Below are positions 8,896 through 16,649 of a DNA stretch of 64,000 nucleotides, piece by piece. A program made the translations under genes and the position numbers. This DNA is from Tetragenococcus osmophilus (GTDB lineage Bacteria > Bacillota > Bacilli > Lactobacillales > Enterococcaceae). A model generated the notes under the pieces. It ran no database searches. It saw only the letters and a program-made list of their open reading frames with translations, and had not been told where the DNA came from. The first letter of the stretch is position 1. Every line of letters begins with the position of its first letter. Location: the NCBI RefSeq assembly GCF_003795125.1, contig NZ_CP027783.1, positions 124,001 to 188,000 on the forward strand, read 5' to 3'.

Positions 8896-9780
8896 CTATG
8901 CTTGAAAAGCTTGTATGAATTTCTCGACGAATTGATTAACAGAAGGTGTTAATAAGGTATTTTTCCTCCAAACTAAGACACAATGAGTCGTTATTTCAGG
9001 AACAATCGGTAAAAACTTAACACTGGAAGTATCTCTATTTGCCATCGCTCCTTCGATTGTCAGCGCTGATCCTACACGATTTTCTACTAATGAAAAAACA
9101 TTAAATATTAAATTATATGTGCCTACAATATTCAATTTCTTATTTTGCAAAGCATCCCAAGAGGTAATCATTTCCTGAATTTCTTCTCGCGGAGAACAGA
9201 GTAAAGGAATTCCGGGCAATTCTTCGATCTGGATGCTATTCTTACTAGCTAAATAAGATTGCGTTGAAACCATTAACCCCCACTTTTCTTCTCTAGGTAA
9301 AATCAATTTATGATATTTCTCTGTGGAGATTGGTTCTAACAATAAGGCCAAATCTAACAGTCCTTTATCCAATCTGTCCACAATATCATCACTTGTCCCA
9401 CTAAAAATAGAAAAGGTCACTTGCGGATGCTCGGCCACAAATTCTTCTAACATTAACGCCAAAGTATCAGAATTATCTGCTTCCACACAACCTATACTGA
9501 TGTGCCCGCTTAACAATTCTTGCTTGCTATCATTAAACTCTTTTTCCGTTTTATCGTTGAGTTCTAAAATATCTTCTGCCCTTTTTTTCAAAAATAAACC
9601 TGATTCGGTTAGCTCCAATTGTCTACTTTCTCTAATAAAAAGATCGCTGCCTAAACTTTCTTCAAGACTTTTTATTTGTCTGCTGAGTGTCGGTGGTGTG
9701 ATATGTAATGTCTGAGCAGCTTTTGCGATATTTTGCTGTTCAGCTACTACTAAAAAATACCTGAGCATTCTTATTTCCAT
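8896..9780 (-). CDS. LysR-family transcriptional regulator
   Basis: About 294 residues. The helix-turn-helix is at about 1-60 (FLVVAEQQNIAKAAQTLHIT, then PPTLSRQIKSLEESLG), with the periplasmic-binding-like effector domain after residue 90. I take the ATG of MEIRMLRYF as start. GGAGG lies 8-9 bases upstream, and a TTG five codons earlier would sit on the ribosome site. Its effector is unknown. It may control the flavodoxin operon below it or the divergent 9968 gene. Confidence 0.88.
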   Translation of the reverse strand: MEIRMLRYFLVVAEQQNIAKAAQTLHITPPTLSRQIKSLEESLGSDLFIRESRQLELTESGLFLKKRAEDILELNDKTEKEFNDSKQELLSGHISIGCVEADNSDTLALMLEEFVAEHPQVTFSIFSGTSDDIVDRLDKGLLDLALLLEPISTEKYHKLILPREEKWGLMVSTQSYLASKNSIQIEELPGIPLLCSPREEIQEMITSWDALQNKKLNIVGTYNLIFNVFSLVENRVGSALTIEGAMANRDTSSVKFLPIVPEITTHCVLVWRKNTLLTPSVNQFVEKFIQAFQA

Positions 9781-9897
9781 CCATTTTTCCTCCAACTACT
9801 TTTATATTTTCATTATTCACGTTAATTTTTTTCCTAATTAAATAATGAAACAAGTAGAAAAATAAAGCAACTAAAAAAATATGTTGCTAGATATTTA

Positions 9898-9928
9898 TTG
9901 ACATAGAGTGAAGTCTAGGTGGTAAGTT
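9898..9928 (+). promoter_or_regulatory. MerR-type promoter/operator before the RibD-like gene
   Basis: TTGACA at 9898-9903 is followed, 19 bases later, by TAAGTT at 9923-9928. The over-long spacer contains the dyad TAGAGTGAAGTCTA. A 19-bp spacer filled by a dyad is the hallmark of promoters activated by MerR proteins, and the word resembles AdhR-type sites. The broken MerR gene at 6990-7414 is the only MerR protein in the window. Confidence 0.65.
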
Positions 9929-9967
9929 ATAAATGTTAAATACTTTAAGGAAAGAAGAGATCTCATT

Positions 9968-10702
9968 ATGAATAGACCTTACATTTTTTGTCATATGCAA
10001 GTTTCTTTAGATGGGAAGATTATCGGAAAATTTATGGATATTCCAGAAAGCAAAGGTTCTGGAGAATTCTTTTATGACCTTGCTTTTGGAAAAGAGACTC
10101 ACTATAAGCATCAAGGTTGGCTTTCCGGGCGTAGCACAACGAATGACAATTTTACTCACTACAAAAAGCCTGAGTTAGATGAACAAGCGCCAATTGTGCC
10201 AGAAGGAGACTTCGTAGCCGAGCCCACTGGAAATAAATATTATATTTCAATTGATACTTCTGGAAAATTAGGTTGGAATCAAAACACCTTACAGTATGGA
10301 GATACTACTGCAGAAGTTTTAGAAGTTTTAGAAGTATTAACGGAAAAAGTAAGTAATGCTTATAAAGCCTTTCTAAGAGAAAAAAATATTTCTTACGTCA
10401 TTGCTGGAAAAGATTCTTTAGATATGGAACTGCTATTACAAAAGCTAAAAGATCTTTTTCAAATGGACTTAGTCATGCTTGGTGGCGGCGGTGTTTTGAA
10501 TTGGTCCTTTATCCAAGCCGGACTTTGTGACGAAGTGAGTATAGTAGTTGCTCCCGCAGCGGATGCTGCAGCTGATTCTCCAGCATTATTTGATACTAAA
10601 GAAGGCTTAACTGACGACACACCTGTTTCCTTTACATTAAAAAATGTAGAAATAAAAGAGGACAGCACGGTGTGGTTGACTTATAGTGTAAATAATAGAT
10701 AG
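9968..10702 (+). CDS. RibD C-terminal / dihydrofolate-reductase-like family protein
   Basis: 244 residues. The N-terminal YIFCHMQVSLDGKIIG is the RibD/DHFR-like strand and NADPH loop. LVMLGGGGVLNWSFIQAGLCDEV is the conserved glycine-rich turn and helix of the family, and DGLTDDTPVSF-type residues (EGLTDDTPVSF) follow. It is probably an NADPH-dependent reductase of unknown substrate; it is not a true riboflavin gene, since no rib neighbours exist. A ribosome site (AAGGAAAGAAGAG) precedes the ATG. The gene lies behind the MerR-type promoter at 9898, divergent from LysR. Confidence 0.82.
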   Translation: MNRPYIFCHMQVSLDGKIIGKFMDIPESKGSGEFFYDLAFGKETHYKHQGWLSGRSTTNDNFTHYKKPELDEQAPIVPEGDFVAEPTGNKYYISIDTSGKLGWNQNTLQYGDTTAEVLEVLEVLTEKVSNAYKAFLREKNISYVIAGKDSLDMELLLQKLKDLFQMDLVMLGGGGVLNWSFIQAGLCDEVSIVVAPAADAAADSPALFDTKEGLTDDTPVSFTLKNVEIKEDSTVWLTYSVNNR

Positions 10703-10710
10703 ACTAATAA

Positions 10711-10750
10711 AAAAAACCATTGGAAACGATAATGTTCCAATGGTTTTTTT
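10711..10750. terminator. Bidirectional terminator between convergent genes
   Basis: AACCATTGGAAAC / GTTCCAATGGTT has a GATAAT loop, A-run on the left and T-run on the right. It serves the 9968 gene and nth, which ends at 10752. Confidence 0.9.
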
Positions 10751-10751
10751 A

Positions 10752-11465
10752 TTAGAACGAAATTGTAGAAGGATCCTCTAACTCTAGCGCCATTTTTTCA
10801 AAAGCACTTTCCGCAACCTCATCTTCAGGTAAACTTTCTTTTATGCGTTGTAAACACTCATTATGATCATGTTTACGAGCGACACATTGGTAGCGACCAA
10901 ACAACAATATCGAATGATGCGCTGGATACCACATTTGCTCAGGAAGTTTGTCAGACATTAGCTTTTCAATTTCTTCTACGGAAGAATTTTGTGGGACAAA
11001 ATGTAGTTTCTTCGTCACTCGATTTACATGGGTATCTACCGCAAAAGCAGGGATATTAAAGCCATTGGTCAAAACGACATTAGCAGTTTTTCTGCCCACA
11101 CCTGGTAGAGAAATTAAATCCTCTCGATTTCCTGGCACTTCTCCATCAAATTTTTCTAATAAAGTTTGACTCATATTTTTCAAAAATTTAGCTTTATTAT
11201 TCGACAAACCAATGCTGCGGATGTTTTGACGAATTTCTTCTAAAGAAGCTTCTGCCATCGCTTGGGGAGTTGGAAACTTTTCAAACAAATTGGGAGTTGC
11301 TTTATTAACGGAAATATCAGTCGTTTGAGCGCTCAAAATCACTGCGCACAATAGCTGAAAATTGGTCTCATAATTTAAATCGGTTCCTTTTTTAGGATAA
11401 AGTTTAATAATTGCTTGTACAACCTCAGTCATTTCTTTATCATTTAGTAAAATTTCTTCAGACAC
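10752..11465 (-). CDS. nth: Endonuclease III-type DNA glycosylase lacking the iron-sulfur cluster
   Basis: 237 residues of the HhH-GPD superfamily. The hairpin LPGVGRKTANVV carries catalytic Lys126, and FAVDTHVNRV carries Asp144. Known role: removal of oxidised pyrimidines and strand incision in base excision repair. The C-terminal region that normally holds four cysteines (spacing 6-2-5) has only Cys194 and Cys204, so a [4Fe-4S] cluster cannot form. The start is GTG with AAGGAGC 7 bases before it. The upstream spacer holds palindrome array B. Confidence 0.9.
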   Translation of the reverse strand: MSEEILLNDKEMTEVVQAIIKLYPKKGTDLNYETNFQLLCAVILSAQTTDISVNKATPNLFEKFPTPQAMAEASLEEIRQNIRSIGLSNNKAKFLKNMSQTLLEKFDGEVPGNREDLISLPGVGRKTANVVLTNGFNIPAFAVDTHVNRVTKKLHFVPQNSSVEEIEKLMSDKLPEQMWYPAHHSILLFGRYQCVARKHDHNECLQRIKESLPEDEVAESAFEKMALELEDPSTISF

Positions 11466-11565
11466 ATCATCCGCTCCTTCAATTCTTATAATTAAATCCT
11501 AGCTTTTTTTCATTGAATCGTCAACTTTCGATCTGAGCACTAGTTTGAATAGACAAATAAGTTTA

Positions 11566-11765
11566 ACTTATGTACTGAGAATAATTTCAGGTCATAAGTC
11601 CTACATATCTATGTACTGAAATCAAATTCAGTACATAAGTCTTCCAAAACGATGTCCTGAGATTTACTTTCAGGATATAACTCTGTCTGATCTATGTCCT
11701 AAACCCTTTCTCAGAACATAACTCTATTGGATCTATGTCTTGAAAAATTTTTCAGGACATAAGTC
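11566..11765. repeat. Palindrome array B, 41-bp period, word TATGTCCTGA / TCAGGACATA
   Basis: Five hairpins in a row, with left arms (ATGTACTGA, ATGTCCTGA, ATGTCCTAA or ATGTCTTGA) starting at 11570, 11611, 11652, 11694 and 11735. The steps are 41, 41, 42 and 41 bases. Each right arm (TCAGTACATAAGTC-like) follows an AT-rich loop of about 8-10 bases. Changes in one arm are often matched in the other, as in TATGTACTGA / TCAGTACATA of the second hairpin. It lies between the copA terminator and the nth start. Confidence 0.92.
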
Positions 11766-11788
11766 AGCATCTATTTTTATACTAGATT

Positions 11789-11839
11789 AAAAAAATATCT
11801 ACCAAGAACCACCCAAGTTAGCCCTTGATAGATATTTTG
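11789..11839 (-). terminator. Terminator of the cop operon
   Basis: On the minus strand, AAAATATCTATCAAG / CTTGGTAGATATTTT with a 17-base loop is followed by a T-run. It starts 3 bases after the copA stop. Confidence 0.85.
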
Positions 11840-11841
11840 TA

Positions 11842-14364
11842 TTAAGCCACTGCTTTTTTTACTTCTTTTGGTTCAGATTTTGTTGTTTTTGTTTTCACTG
11901 GTTTAAATCCTTTCAAACGTAAAGCGTTTAACAGTACGGAAACCGAACTCAAACTCATCGCCGCACCGGCAAACATTGGATTTAGTAATGGGCCACCGAA
12001 TAAGTGTAAGATGCCCATAGCAATTGGAATACCAATGGTGTTATAAGCAAAGGCCCAAAAGAGATTTTGTTTGATATTTTTAATCGTAGCACGGCTTAAT
12101 TCAACCGCTGTTGGTACGTCCATCAAATCACTACGCATTAATACAATGTCAGCCGATTCGATCGCTACGTCTGTTCCAGAACCAATCGCAACACCTACAT
12201 CTGATTGAGCTAAAGCAGGGGCGTCATTAATACCATCCCCGACCATAGCCACATGAAGTCCTTCGTTTTGAATCTTTTCTACTTCATTGGCTTTGTCTTC
12301 GGGTAGAACTTCACTGAATACACGATCAATACTCACTTGCTTAGCAATGGCTTCAGCGGTTTTTGTATTATCACCTGTAATCATCGCCACTTGTAAGCCC
12401 ATATTGTGTAATTTATCAATCGCTGCAATACTATTTTCTTTTACTGTATCGGCAACTGCAATAATGCCAATTAAATGATTATCCGCTGCAATAAACATCG
12501 GAGTCTTTCCTTCATTTGCTAAGCGGTCAGAAACTTCTTCCGCATCTAACATGGCAATATTATTTTCCGTCATTAATTTTTTATTCCCTAATAAGAGATT
12601 TTTTTCATCTACGGTTACTTGAATACCGTGCCCAGGAATAGATTGGAAATCTTTTACTGCTTGCAAATCTAAATTCCGATTTTTGGCACTTTCAACAATC
12701 GCTTCACCTAGTGGATGTTCCGAACCTGTTTCAGCTGCGGCTGCTAAAGCTAAGACTTCTTCATCTTCATAGCCGTTATAGTTAATAATATCTGTAGTGA
12801 TAGGCTTGCCTTCGGTAATTGTTCCTGTTTTATCAAAAACGATGGTTTCAACTTTTTGTGTTTCTTCTAGGGCATCGCCACTTTTAATCAACACACCATT
12901 TTCAGCGCCTTTTCCGGTCCCTACCATAATAGCTGTTGGTGTCGCTAACCCTAGAGCACATGGACAAGCGATAACTAAAACTGAAATTGTAATGGTTAAA
13001 GCAAATACCCAAGATTCTTGGCCTAGGAAAAACCAAGCTAATCCAGAAAGAACAGCCAAACCGATCACGATTGGAACAAAAACCCCTGAAACTTTATCTG
13101 CTAATTTAGCAATAGGAGCTTTGGAACCTTGTGCATCTTCCACTAATTTAATAATTTGTGACAGCGTCGTATCTTTTCCTACCTTCGTTGCTTTAAAGCG
13201 GAAAGAACCATTTTTGTTAATACTTGCGCCGACGACATTGTCGCCTGTTTTCTTTTCAATGGGAATACTTTCTCCGGTGATCATCGATTCATCCACCGCA
13301 GAGCTTCCTTCAACTAATACACCATCAACGGGAATCTTATCTCCAGGGCGAACGGTAACGATGTCATCTGTCATAACTTCATCAATAGAAATTTCGACTT
13401 CTTCATTATTTCGAACAACACGAGCGGTTTTTGGAGCTAGCCCCATGAGTTTTTTAATCGCATCAGAAGTTTTGCCTTTAGAAACAGCTTCTAAATATTT
13501 CCCTAAAGTAATCAGTGTCAAAATAACTGCTGCTGATTCAAAATACAGATCCGGATGGCCATGGTTAACTTCTACACGTCCCATAGCTAAAAGAGCGGTC
13601 ATAACAATCCCTTGTAATAGAGCCGCAGTTGTTCCAATGGCAATCAAAGAATCCATATTCGGATGTCCTTTAAAAAGAGACTTGAAACCTACCGTATAAA
13701 AAGATCGGCCTAAATAAATCACAGGTAGAGTTAAAGCTAATTGTGTGGCTGCAAAGGTAATCGTATGTTCCATTGGGTCAAGAAATTCAGGAAGCGGTAG
13801 TCCACCAAAAGGAAGCATAGGCCCCATGGCGATATATAAAAGCGGTAAGGTAAAAATGGCAGACCAAATAAAGCGAATCCAGAGATTTTTCATTTGTTTT
13901 TGCTTTTTATCATTATCTTCAGTCGCATCTGTCGGACTAGATGATTCGACAGTCGCTTGATAACCTGCATCTTGCACTGCTTTAATAATATTTCCTGTTG
14001 TTACCGCATCTTCATCGTAACTAACATCCATTTTTTCCGTAGCCAAATTAACCGAGACTTCTTGTACGCCGTCAACTTTACCTACGCTTTTTTCAATGGC
14101 TTGCACGCATGAGGCACAGGTCATTCCTTCAATTTCAAATGTTTGGGATGCAATGTTTTTAAGTGCTTTATATCCTGCATCTTCTACTGCGCCTTCGATA
14201 TCACTTCCGACAAGAATTGTCGAATCATAGGAAACATCCATTTTTTCCGTAGCTAAATTAACCGAAACATCATCGACACCATTGAGTTTGCCCACACTTT
14301 TTTCGACTGCCTGCACACAAGAAGCACAGGTCATTCCTTCAATATTATATGTATCTTTTAACAA
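11842..14364 (-). CDS. copA: CopA, copper-exporting P1B-type ATPase with two metal-binding domains
   Basis: 840 residues. Two N-terminal heavy-metal domains carry GMTCASC (Cys13/Cys16 and Cys83/Cys86). Eight membrane segments follow, with the ion-path motif CPC at 467-469. The phosphorylated Asp511 is in DKTGT, and His550 of SEHPLGEA marks a P1B nucleotide pocket. It pumps Cu(I) out of the cytoplasm. It is the last gene of DUF1541-copY-copZ-copA, 74 bases after copZ. Two metal domains is more than the single one of many lactic acid bacterial CopA pumps. Confidence 0.96.
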   Translation of the reverse strand: MLKDTYNIEGMTCASCVQAVEKSVGKLNGVDDVSVNLATEKMDVSYDSTILVGSDIEGAVEDAGYKALKNIASQTFEIEGMTCASCVQAIEKSVGKVDGVQEVSVNLATEKMDVSYDEDAVTTGNIIKAVQDAGYQATVESSSPTDATEDNDKKQKQMKNLWIRFIWSAIFTLPLLYIAMGPMLPFGGLPLPEFLDPMEHTITFAATQLALTLPVIYLGRSFYTVGFKSLFKGHPNMDSLIAIGTTAALLQGIVMTALLAMGRVEVNHGHPDLYFESAAVILTLITLGKYLEAVSKGKTSDAIKKLMGLAPKTARVVRNNEEVEISIDEVMTDDIVTVRPGDKIPVDGVLVEGSSAVDESMITGESIPIEKKTGDNVVGASINKNGSFRFKATKVGKDTTLSQIIKLVEDAQGSKAPIAKLADKVSGVFVPIVIGLAVLSGLAWFFLGQESWVFALTITISVLVIACPCALGLATPTAIMVGTGKGAENGVLIKSGDALEETQKVETIVFDKTGTITEGKPITTDIINYNGYEDEEVLALAAAAETGSEHPLGEAIVESAKNRNLDLQAVKDFQSIPGHGIQVTVDEKNLLLGNKKLMTENNIAMLDAEEVSDRLANEGKTPMFIAADNHLIGIIAVADTVKENSIAAIDKLHNMGLQVAMITGDNTKTAEAIAKQVSIDRVFSEVLPEDKANEVEKIQNEGLHVAMVGDGINDAPALAQSDVGVAIGSGTDVAIESADIVLMRSDLMDVPTAVELSRATIKNIKQNLFWAFAYNTIGIPIAMGILHLFGGPLLNPMFAGAAMSLSSVSVLLNALRLKGFKPVKTKTTKSEPKEVKKAVA

Positions 14365-14438
14365 AATCGTCGCCCTCCCTACTTATAATTGTTTGTGTAA
14401 GAAAGCCAAACAGCTTTCTTACACATCCAACTATATAA

Positions 14439-14651
14439 CTACACTTTTTCTGCTGTATATCCTGCTTCATTTACCGCTTCTACAATGCTATCTTCTTGTA
14501 AAGTATTGTTATCAAAAGACACGGTTAATTTCTTGTCATCGATATCAACGTTAGCATTTTGAATGCCAGTTAATTTATTAACTTCACTTTCAATTCTTGC
14601 TTTGCAATGTGCACAAGACATATCCGGTACTGAGTAAGTTACTGTATTCAT
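14439..14651 (-). CDS. copZ: CopZ, copper chaperone
   Basis: 70 residues forming one heavy-metal-associated domain with the copper motif MSCAHC near residues 11-16 and the usual beta-alpha-beta pattern. The start is the ATG of MNTVTYSV, with GGGGG 9 bases upstream; an upstream extension would overlap copY. CopZ delivers Cu(I) to CopY and CopA in enterococci. It lies between copY and copA. Confidence 0.93.
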   Translation of the reverse strand: MNTVTYSVPDMSCAHCKARIESEVNKLTGIQNANVDIDDKKLTVSFDNNTLQEDSIVEAVNEAGYTAEKV

Positions 14652-14680
14652 ATAGAATTTCCCCCAAAATAAAATTGTTT

Positions 14681-15076
14681 TTATACGCATGTACATTTTA
14701 CATGCTCAACGGTATATGACCGTTTTTCATTTATCATTGCTTCAATATTATCCAAATCTTCATCCGTAAAATCATTCTTTAATAAAAGATCGTTAATGAC
14801 ATTACTCATTTTCATCGCACAAGTTTTTTCAGAAACTTCTGCAGCTGTTTGATGAATGCTCTCGTCTTCAGTCAAAATTGGTGAATAATAATATTTATTA
14901 CCTACTTTTTCTGTTGATAAACAATTTTTATCTACTAGACGACCCAATAAGGTTTTGATCGTTGATGCAGTCCAAGCAAATTTGTCTTTTAAAGAAGTAA
15001 CTACTTCTTTACTAGTTACGACATCTTTGGTCAAAGCAATTTTCATCACTTGCCATTCAGCATTGGTAATTTGCAT
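14681..15076 (-). CDS. copY: CopY-type copper-responsive repressor with a shortened metal tail
   Basis: 131 residues. The N-terminal BlaI/MecI-like winged helix has ITNAEWQVMKI and STIKTLLGRLV. In enterococcal CopY the tail has two CxC pairs (CxCxxxxCxC) that bind zinc or copper. Here the protein stops right after one pair (VKCTCV). An extra Cys occurs at KTCAMKM. It should repress the cop promoters at 15552 and 15940. It starts 3 bases after the DUF1541 stop. Confidence 0.9.
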   Translation of the reverse strand: MQITNAEWQVMKIALTKDVVTSKEVVTSLKDKFAWTASTIKTLLGRLVDKNCLSTEKVGNKYYYSPILTEDESIHQTAAEVSEKTCAMKMSNVINDLLLKNDFTDEDLDNIEAMINEKRSYTVEHVKCTCV

Positions 15077-15079
15077 CGA

Positions 15080-15529
15080 CTATTCCTCCCAAGCCTTGAT
15101 CTCACTTTCTACAACCCATTGATAATTTCTTACCCATCGTTCTTGTTCAGAAGAGTAGTAGTCAATCATATATACCGGCTCTGTCGTCATACGTTCAATA
15201 GTTCCAGTAGCATTTTGCATTCCAGACATGTGTTGTGCAAGAATGGTTACTTGATCTCCAACATCGACGCTACCTTCATAACTAATTTCACCATCTACAA
15301 CCCATTTATGGTCGGTGACTTGGTCTCCAGAATTTGTATCGTTATAAGTAACAGAATACACTGTCGTATCATAAACGCCGTCAACAACAGCTTTAGCGTG
15401 TAACATATCTGACATATGATCTGTAAGTAATTCTACTGTAGTTCCTACTGGATACTTCGGATTCTTCACTTCTTGGATCCCTTCTGGAAGATATCCACTT
15501 TCATCATGATGCATGTGCATATGGTTCAT
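15080..15529 (-). CDS. YdhK/DUF1541-family protein, cytoplasmic form
   Basis: 149 residues with two copies of the DUF1541 unit (about 25-85 and 88-145), each starting PVGTTVELL or DVGDQVTIL, a Met/His motif (TDHMSDM, AQHMSGM), and ending in a WVV segment. Relatives are usually lipoproteins, but here the chain starts MNHMHMHHDESG with no signal peptide. The start is well supported by AGGAGGG 7 bases upstream. The Met/His-rich N-terminus suggests copper binding (inference). It is the first gene of the cop operon, directly behind paired cop boxes. Confidence 0.85.
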   Translation of the reverse strand: MNHMHMHHDESGYLPEGIQEVKNPKYPVGTTVELLTDHMSDMLHAKAVVDGVYDTTVYSVTYNDTNSGDQVTDHKWVVDGEISYEGSVDVGDQVTILAQHMSGMQNATGTIERMTTEPVYMIDYYSSEQERWVRNYQWVVESEIKAWEE

Positions 15530-15551
15530 TTTAAATCCCTCCTGCTTCGTT

Positions 15552-15607
15552 TACAAATGTAATTCGTTTTGCACTCATACTATATAATTTATGTTTACAT
15601 CTGTCAA
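15552..15607 (-). promoter_or_regulatory. Cop operon promoter with two CopY boxes
   Basis: On the minus strand, TTGACA at 15602-15607 and TATAGT at 15579-15584 are 17 bases apart. A near-consensus cop box (TACATCTGTC, 15596-15605) overlaps the -35. A perfect TACAnnTGTA box (TACAAATGTA, 15552-15561) lies just after the start of transcription. This paired layout matches the E. hirae cop operator. Confidence 0.92.
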
Positions 15608-15640
15608 CAAAAAACAGAAAATTTATATTCTATCATTTGT

Positions 15641-15916
15641 TTAATTTCTTACCTTGCTCGTTAGCTCTTCAATTTGGATACGATTAGGCTCAAAGCCAAC
15701 AAATACTTCTTGTTTTTTTAATAAGCCTCTTTTTTTGAAAACTATTGCTGGTACAATGCGATTACCAGTTAATGTTACAAGCTCTTTCTCTTGCTCTGGA
15801 TTACTTTCTACATCATGACTCTGAAAAGGGATATCATTTACAGTTAAGTAATGTTTTAAATTTTGGCAATCAGAACAAGTAGGCCGTGTATAAATTTCTA
15901 GTTCATATTTCGCCAT
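15641..15916 (-). CDS. Glutaredoxin/thioredoxin-like small protein of the copper regulon
   Basis: 91 residues of thioredoxin fold with the redox pair in YTRPTCSDCQNLKHYL and the cis-proline loop in GNRIVPAIVF. The start is the ATG of MAKYELEIY, with GGAGG 8 bases upstream. It lies behind its own paired cop boxes, so copper should induce it. It may repair thiols or handle copper-glutathione adducts (inference). Confidence 0.88.
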   Translation of the reverse strand: MAKYELEIYTRPTCSDCQNLKHYLTVNDIPFQSHDVESNPEQEKELVTLTGNRIVPAIVFKKRGLLKKQEVFVGFEPNRIQIEELTSKVRN

Positions 15917-15939
15917 TCTCTCTTCCTCCACCTTTCGTT

Positions 15940-15987
15940 TACAGTTGTAGTTACAAGTAGCATATAATAACTGTTTACATATGTCAA
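15940..15987 (-). promoter_or_regulatory. Second CopY-controlled promoter (glutaredoxin-like gene)
   Basis: TTGACA at 15982-15987 and TATGCT at 15959-15964 are 17 bases apart on the minus strand. Cop boxes are TACATATGTC (15976-15985, over the -35) and TACAGTTGTA (15940-15949, at the transcript start). The geometry is the same as at 15552. Confidence 0.9.
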
Positions 15988-16038
15988 CATTATGATTTAT
16001 TTTTCTTTATTGTTTTAGTGATATTTTTCCAAATAAAC

Positions 16039-16088
16039 AAAAAACAGTTCCAAAAAGAGACCCATCCTTTTGAAACTGTTTTTTAAAT
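16039..16088. terminator. Bidirectional terminator
   Basis: AAAAACAGTT and AACTGTTTTT form the outer stem, with a T-run on both strands. It lies between the glutaredoxin promoter and the dehydrogenase remnant; its gene is not evident. Confidence 0.65.
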
Positions 16089-16149
16089 AAGAACATTAAT
16101 ACTTTGTAGTCTGTTCCAGCATTCTTTCGATAAAGTATTTTTTAACAAA

Positions 16150-16490
16150 TCACTCGGAAATTTGTAGAACAATTTTTCCAGTAAACTTCTTCGATAAAAA
16201 TGTTTTTTGCGCTTCCACAATATCTTTTAGTGGAAATGTTTTAGCGACCATAGGTTGAATTTGCCCTTTTTCGATATAATCAATCAAATTAACGAATGCT
16301 TCTTTTGATTGATAAGTACTGCCAAACAAACTTAAGTCTTTCAAATAAAGCGTCCGTAGATCCAACTCAACGATTGGACCTCCAGTCGCACCTACAGAAC
16401 CGTACTTTCCACCTTTTTTTAAATTTTTCAACAATTCTGGCCATTGACTGCCTCCAACTATATCTAGCACAATATCAATATTATTCCTAG
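16150..16490 (-). pseudogene. C-terminal remnant of a zinc-type alcohol dehydrogenase
   Basis: The frame reads NNIDIVLDIVGGSQWPELLK, KGGKYGSVGATGG and ends FTGKIVLQISE. This is the last third of a medium-chain dehydrogenase, covering the second half of the Rossmann domain and the C-terminal helix. The GroES-like domain and the nucleotide loop are missing. Homology stops at about 16490, and a plus-strand tail of another gene abuts it. The open frame to 16536 adds unrelated residues. It is a deletion remnant and is unlikely to act. Confidence 0.8.
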
Positions 16491-16579
16491 AAGAAAATTT
16501 AGACCACTTAAAATGGACAGGAGAGCTAATAGACAAACGTGAAACTGCAACAGATATTATAAAAGAAAAACGTGGCTAA
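16484..16579 (+). pseudogene. Unrecognised C-terminal gene fragment
   Basis: A plus-strand frame reads LEENLDHLKWTGELIDKRE, continues ATDIIKEKRG and ends at TAA 16577-16579. It has the look of a real helical protein tail, but there is no start codon and the upstream sequence belongs to the antisense dehydrogenase remnant. I do not recognise the family. It marks the other side of a deletion or rearrangement joint at about 16490. Confidence 0.4.
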
Positions 16580-16583
16580 ATAG

Positions 16584-16629
16584 AAATGAGACTAGGACAT
16601 AAATTAGAATTATGTCCTAGTCTCATTTT
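16584..16629. terminator. Strong bidirectional terminator
   Basis: AAATGAGACTAGGACATAA pairs perfectly with its complement around an 8-base loop (ATTAGAAT) and ends in TTTT. It follows the stop of the 16650 gene on the minus strand. Confidence 0.9.
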
Positions 16630-16649
16630 AGATTTATTGCATTCGATAT

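Noticed and set aside
12797-13699. 300-codon open frame on the plus strand
   Set aside because: It is antisense to copA, which has every motif of its family; the antisense frame has no ribosome site and a biased composition.
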